Both the position numbers and the translations under genes were made by a program. The notes under the pieces are model-generated. The model was not told where the DNA came from. It saw only the letters and a program-made list of their open reading frames with translations, and did not search any database. Positions 60,901 to 64,000 of a stretch of DNA of 64,000 bases are shown here, piece after piece. Each line of letters starts with the position of its first letter. Positions within the stretch are counted from its first letter, which is position 1. The DNA is from Castor canadensis (taxonomy: Eukaryota; Chordata; Mammalia; Rodentia; Castoridae), in NCBI RefSeq assembly GCF_047511655.1, contig NC_133395.1, positions 71,953,910-72,017,909 of the forward strand, read 5' to 3'.

Positions 60901-62771
60901 TATAATTCCCTGGATCTCTGCCTCACAACTAGCTAGGATTAGACTTGAGCCACCAAGCCACACTATTGTTAGTATTTTTAATGACCCTAAAACTTGTCAC
61001 TTTTAAAGGTTTATAATTATATGAAGTACTATTTTAATCAAAATTCCAAATCTTAACCATATTTCCTTTAATAAGAGATCTTCAACATATCTCTTATAAC
61101 TGATTAAGAATAAGGGCATAGTACTTTCTAAAATATTTGTACATATATACCATTATTTTTGCTTTGTGTAGTAATGCTGGAGATACTGCCCAAAAAGTAA
61201 TTGGTAGACGTGTTTAAAAGAAAAATATCATGGCCAAGTAAAAAATATAGAACATTTAATATTAAAAATGTTAATATTAGAAAATACAGTAATATAACCT
61301 ATGATACTAATAGAAGAAGAAAAATCATAGAACCACATTCATGGAAGTAGAAGAAGCATTAGACAAACACACATTCATGTTGGAAACATTCAGTAATACA
61401 GGAATTGATGAATCCCTCCTAACCATGATCAAATACATATACTTTACACCAAAATCCAATAATTAACTAAATGGGGAACTCTTAAGGCTTTCCTTCCAGA
61501 TTTTCAGCAGGGATGTCCACTGTCTCTATTACTCTATCAAGCACTGTATTGGAGGGACTGGCCAACATAATTAGATAAGAGCCAAACAAAACAGAAAGGA
61601 AAAAAACCTTTCTCTATTTACATATAAGAATATATACCTGAAAAATTCAAAGGAAACTAAACAAAGACTATTACAATTAGAAAATTAAATAACATATGAT
61701 ATAAAGTAAAAAAAAATCAGTAACTGCCATTTAAATTAAAAAGTTAATTAAATTAAAAAGCTATCCTTATCTCAACCAGCAAAACCCCTTGTTCCTTCCT
61801 ATTATTGCTTATACTCTCTCTACAACAAAATTAGAGATAAGGGCAAAATAGTTTCTGCGGGGTATTGAGGGGGGGAGCGGGAGGGGGTGGAGTGGGTGGT
61901 AAGGGAGGGGGTGGGGGCAGGGGGGAGAAATGAACCAAGCCTTGTATGCACATATGAATAATAAAAGAAAAATGAAAAAAAAAAAAAAGTTAGAAAATAT
62001 AAGACTCCATTTGTAGTAGCAAAAAAGTAAATTCATGAATGCAATTTTGAAATACAGACACTGAGAAGGAAAGATAAGGAATAGTTTAAGAACAAACACA
62101 GGCAATTCACAAAATAAAAATGAGTAATGAACAAAGTTATCACCCTCAACAGAAGAAAAAAACAAAACACTATTATCTCCACTCAAACTAGCAAAGATTA
62201 AAAATAATTATCTTCACTGCTGTTAACTGTTGAGATGAAGAATTTGGCAAAATACACCAAAAGAATTAAATGCTAGCATATTTAGTACTACAAAATCTTA
62301 TCTGTAAGAATTATGTGTACAGGAAAATACTGGAAGGCAAAGACCAAACTGTTGATAATAGCTGTCTTTGGCTAATGGGATTTTAGGAACATTAATTTTC
62401 TTTCTGTTTGTGGAAACAGCTGATAATCCAGACCATAAAACATTGCTCTTAAGAATATTTTACAATCATGTAATTGTTTAAAGTGGTTTTTCATTACTCA
62501 TCTTGTTCTAAAGTATCAAACAGTTGCCACCAACAGCTCTTCCTCCCACTAAATTAATTCTATTAGACTGTGAATTCCCATGAGCACAGAGATCAAGGTT
62601 CTCTTTGTTCACTTGTATAACCAAAAAAAGGGGAGCACTAATGCTTGGCATTAGTGGTAAGTCAATCACTTACCTTTAAAATCTCTTTGAGAGTTTGTTT
62701 CGAGTTGCTGAGACTGTGCCACTGTTTTTAACATCTCTTGAATTACTACCCGGTCACTATTTCCAGCATCA
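51716..62771 (-). CDS. RFC3: RFC3, replication factor C subunit 3 (spliced, 3' part)
   Basis: Six exons (62771-62674, 59100-58919, 58259-58123, 58037-57939, 53930-53861, 51904-51716) join in one open frame of 257 codons plus TGA. Every internal junction has an AG acceptor and a GT donor. The product is the small AAA+ subunit RFC3 of the RFC clamp loader, which opens PCNA and loads it at primer-template junctions in the nucleus. Visible landmarks are the Walker B-type TEVDKL, the sensor-1 region CCNSTSK, the SRC motif and the C-terminal collar domain. About 98 N-terminal residues, including Walker A, are encoded beyond the right edge. No frameshift or stop is seen, so this is the functional gene and not a retrocopy. 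The intervening introns rule out a processed copy. Confidence 0.97.
52092..52115. repeat. Perfect 10-bp inverted repeat, 4-nt loop, RFC3 intron 8
   Basis: AAATGTGGTG, loop GTTA, then CACCACATTT. It would form a hairpin in the RFC3 pre-mRNA. Confidence 0.93.
52426..52547 (-). mobile_element. B1/7SL-like SINE, antisense, RFC3 intron 8
   Basis: TTTTTTTGTTTTTATGGAGA through GTGAGTCACCATAACTGGCT on the plus strand, the reverse of a 7SL-type monomer. Diverged. Confidence 0.7.
53041..53406 (-). mobile_element. 5'-truncated L1 insertion in RFC3 intron 8
   Basis: L1 3' UTR on the minus strand with a C-rich (plus-strand) block and a TTTA-type tail. It is flanked by perfect 16-bp direct repeats TCTGCCTACGTCTTTA at 53025-53040 and 53407-53422. 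It lies in the same transcriptional direction as RFC3. Confidence 0.93.
53456..53750 (+). repeat. L2 fragment in RFC3 intron 8
   Basis: Diverged L2 3' region with CTAATGCACAGTAAGGCTAA and ATAAATGCCTGT at the end, just after the L1 insertion's right target repeat. Confidence 0.65.
53861..53930 (-). CDS. RFC3: RFC3 exon 8 (collar domain, first helix)
   Basis: 70 bp. The acceptor is CTACATAG and the donor is ATGAAG followed by GTAACC. It encodes [19 protein letters not shown] and then IIMK. The human protein as I recall it has Gly where this reads Val in EVRVRLYE (GTA codon); other residues agree. Exon 8 lies about 4 kb from exon 7, the largest intron in the window. Confidence 0.96.
54070..54143 (-). 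mobile_element. ID-like SINE monomer, antisense
   Basis: The plus strand shows TGGTGCTAGGGATTGAACAC and AGCTACACCCCAGCCCT, the reverse of an ID-like unit. Confidence 0.8.
54630..54850 (+). mobile_element. Dimeric SINE in RFC3 intron 7
   Basis: GGCCAGGCATGGTGGTGCCT, then an A13 linker and the ID-like unit GGCTAGAGGCATAGCTCAGC. The flanking repeat ACAATTAA (54622-54629 and 54851-54858) fits a target-site duplication. Confidence 0.88.
55010..55213 (-). mobile_element. Dimeric SINE, antisense, RFC3 intron 7
   Basis: The ID-like unit comes first on the plus strand (GGTGGTACTAGGATTTGAAG), then a 7SL-like unit ending GCTGGGATTACATGCATGAG. Confidence 0.85.
57939..58037 (-). CDS. RFC3: RFC3 exon 7
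   Basis: 99 bp. The acceptor is GTCATAG before ATACCC and the donor is CAAAG followed by GTAACC. It encodes [18 protein letters not shown] and then [14 protein letters not shown]. This links the AAA+ lid to the C-terminal collar domain. The last two bases (AG) are completed by the first G of exon 8 to give Arg. Confidence 0.97.
58123..58259 (-). CDS. RFC3: RFC3 exon 6 (AAA+ lid domain)
   Basis: 137 bp. The acceptor is TTTGTAG before ATTTGCCATG and the donor is CAACA followed by GTAAGT. It encodes [17 protein letters not shown], followed by the lid helices with [18 protein letters not shown]. The second codon position of a Gln is split across the junction with exon 7. This is the alpha-helical lid (domain II) of the AAA+ module. 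Confidence 0.97.
58919..59100 (-). CDS. RFC3: RFC3 exon 5 (Walker B, sensor 1, SRC motif)
   Basis: 182 bp, entering in phase after one base and ending on a full Asp codon before GTAAGT. It holds the ATPase heart of the subunit: the Walker B-type VLLTEVDKL, then [19 protein letters not shown] (sensor 1) and IRSRC. The SRC motif supplies the arginine finger that reaches the neighbouring clamp-loader subunit. It ends at PAPSIED. Unspliced reading continues into intron 5 for a few codons only. Confidence 0.97.
59615..59700 (+). mobile_element. ID-like SINE monomer, RFC3 intron 4
   Basis: AGAGCTGGAGGTATGGCTCA through TTCAAACCCCAGTACTGCCA and a short A-tail. Antisense to RFC3. Confidence 0.85.
59826..59900 (+). 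mobile_element. Partial ID-like SINE
   Basis: GATGGGCTCAAGTGGTAGAG, a small internal repeat (AAGCAAAGCAAG), then GCCCTGAGTTCAAAC and an A-tail. The start of the unit is missing. Confidence 0.7.
60305..60328 (+). repeat. Uninterrupted A24 run
   Basis: 24 consecutive A in RFC3 intron 4. The 180 bp before it do not match a SINE I know; no matching flanking repeat was found. Confidence 0.9.
60664..60963 (-). mobile_element. Composite three-unit SINE with target-site duplication, RFC3 intron 4
   Basis: On the plus strand an ID-like unit (GGTGGTACTAAGGGTTGAAC) is followed by two 7SL-like units. The flanks TATTGTTAGTGTTTT (60649-60663) and TATTGTTAGTATTTT (60964-60978) agree at 14 of 15 positions. 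Confidence 0.92.
61210..61745 (+). mobile_element. Old L1 ORF2 reverse-transcriptase remnant
   Basis: Diverged L1 ORF2 sequence on the plus strand; it reads like the stretch from the DAEKAFD block to the FADD block with many substitutions. It continues after the younger L1 piece at about 61991-62180. Confidence 0.65.
61757..61990 (+). mobile_element. L1 3' end with A-tail in RFC3 intron 4
   Basis: L1 3' UTR in plus orientation with a G-rich block (61868-61926), then CTTGTATGCACATATGAATA and an A-rich tail. It is inserted in an older L1 that resumes at 61991. Antisense to RFC3. Confidence 0.85.
62674..62771 (-). CDS. RFC3: RFC3 exon 4
   Basis: 98 bp. The acceptor is GTGTAG before TGATGCTGG and the donor is AAAG followed by GTAAGT. 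The first base completes a serine codon begun in the preceding exon, and the last G begins a valine codon completed in the next exon. It encodes [15 protein letters not shown] and then a Gln/Ser-rich stretch ending in QRDFK. In RFC3 this is the part of the AAA+ core just before the Walker B strand. The match to the known mammalian protein is essentially complete over this exon. Confidence 0.96.
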
Positions 62772-62863
62772 CTACACAAAAGAAAAATGGTTACATAACT
62801 GTAAATACTTACAAAATAGGTCCTTGTCCTTAATCTGCTATTATAGGAAAAATGTTGGAGATC

Positions 62864-62887
62864 TGTGTGTGTGTGTGTGTGTGTGTT
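62864..62887. repeat. (TG)12 microsatellite
   Basis: TG run just before the antisense B1-like SINE in RFC3 intron 3. Confidence 0.93.
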
Positions 62888-62892
62888 TGGTT

Positions 62893-63025
62893 TTTGTTGT
62901 TGCTCTGGGGTTTTTTGAGACAGGATCTTGCTATGTAGCCCAAGCTGGCCTCAAAGTGGAGGGAGACCTTCCTGCCTCAGCCTCCCTAGTGCCAGGATTG
63001 TGGGCATATATCATCTTGCCTGGCT
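62893..63025 (-). mobile_element. B1-like SINE, antisense, RFC3 intron 3
   Basis: TTTTTTGAGACAGGATCTTG and GCCTCAGCCTCCCTAGTGCC on the plus strand, the reverse of a rodent B1-type monomer. Confidence 0.85.
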
Positions 63026-64000
63026 GTTGTTGAAGATCTTAAGTGGTTAGAATTTTAGTCAAAACTACTGACACTACTTTAAAAGTGAAATGATTTAAGG
63101 TCATTAAAAATATTAATATTCTAATTAGATTATCACTGAAAGCACTAAACATGTTCTTACATTAAGTTTACTATTACTTAAAATAAGCAGTAACAAATAA
63201 TTTACAGTTTAGCAAATACTTTCACATTTTTGTACCCATTATAGAAAGTTAACAGCCAATTACAGCAAATATCTCAATTAGCTATAATTATCAAAATATA
63301 AAAATAACTGTTATTTTATAAAATAACTCCTCTTCCCTATCCCCAAAATAGCTAAGGTCTGAAAGAAACAAACCTAGAAATGTGTTTGCAGCACAACACT
63401 GAGCTGATTCAGGGACTTAGCCAGGATCTGGATTAAGCAAACTAAGTTTAAGATATGAACTGTTCATTAATTATAGGCATACACCTGTCATTTACACCTA
63501 TATTATTGCTTTAATACTTAGGTAACTCACCTCTCAAACTAAAAGATATCATCTGTTAATTAAAGCTAAATTAATACTAATTTCAAACACCTGAAAAACA
63601 ATAGGCTATTCTTACCTCAGAGGAACTCGTAAAAATAACAGGGGGACAAAGTAACAGTTTTGTTTTCTCAACTAGTTTTTCCCAAGTCAGTGTAATTAGA
63701 TCAATACATCTAGACAGCCTCTTTTATGATCTTCCTAGCCAAAAATCCAAAGCATTTCCCACTTGCTTAAGGAACTACTGCTCCCCTTCTACTTTTATTT
63801 GACTCATTCCCATCAACTTTATTGCTCTTAATTTTCTGTGAAATACTAGGGAAAATCATAATACCTATTTGTTTATTGTCTTAAGGAATAAATGTCATAA
63901 TCCATGCAAAACTTCTCACACAGTGCCTACTACCCAATACCACAGACATTAGCTTAAAACTCTATTCCTCCTACTCCATTCATCTTCTGCCTCTCCTTAA

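Larger units (their letters stand above)
59101..62673 (-). other. RFC3: RFC3 intron 4
   Basis: 3.6 kb non-coding. It holds two ID-like SINE pieces (59615-59700 and 59826-59900), an A24 run, a composite SINE with target-site duplication (60664-60963), an old L1 ORF2 remnant and an L1 3' end. No alternative exon was recognised. Confidence 0.9.
62772..64000 (-). other. RFC3: RFC3 intron 3 (3' part, runs off the window)
   Basis: The sequence upstream of exon 4 holds a (TG)n tract and a B1-like SINE, then about 1 kb of AT-rich DNA. I looked for the preceding exon (the NYHLEVNP region) on the minus strand and did not find it, so it should lie beyond 64000. Confidence 0.8.

Noticed and set aside
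61809..62186. 125-codon minus-strand ORF, Pro/Phe-rich
   Set aside because: Antisense of an L1 3' end (C-rich block) and old L1 DNA; low complexity.

Overview
This is nuclear DNA from a placental mammal, most likely a rodent. Two things show it. First, six coding exons with exact GT..AG splice sites reassemble into the C-terminal three quarters of RFC3. Second, the rest is AT-rich, ORF-poor DNA full of mammalian repeats: MIR, L2, MaLR-like LTRs, L1 of several ages, B1-like SINEs, and SINEs whose last unit is tRNA/ID-like (ending in motifs such as GAGTTCAAACCCCAGTACTG). The composite 7SL-plus-ID SINE suggests a castorimorph-type rodent such as a beaver. That is inference and was not tested against a database.

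Layout. Positions 1 to about 51.6 kb hold no protein-coding gene that I can support. This is the intergenic DNA downstream of RFC3, which is transcribed on the minus strand. Within it, 1-32 kb is a scatter of old LTRs, MIR/L2 pieces, L1 3' fragments and lineage-specific SINEs. From 32.5 to 45.3 kb there is a three-layer nest. An old L1 was entered by a gammaretrovirus-like ERV (minus strand, 34.06 to about 45.03 kb). A nearly full-length L1 (35,238-41,961, minus strand) then landed inside the ERV pol region with an imperfect 15-bp target-site duplication. All ORFs in the nest are broken. From 45.3 to 51.6 kb there are further old repeats, including a HAL1/L1-like block.

Positions 51.6 to 64.0 kb hold RFC3, the third subunit of the replication factor C clamp loader. 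Exons equivalent to human 4-9 lie in the window. Exons 1-3, with the promoter and the Walker A segment, lie beyond the right edge. The introns carry SINEs, an L1 3' fragment with a perfect 16-bp target-site duplication, and a second L1 3' fragment in the opposite orientation.

I found no operon, CRISPR array or novel multi-gene system. The most unusual structural signals are several perfect short-loop inverted repeats in unique-looking DNA, the nested transposon stack, and two RFC3 residues that appear to differ from the human protein as I remember it.
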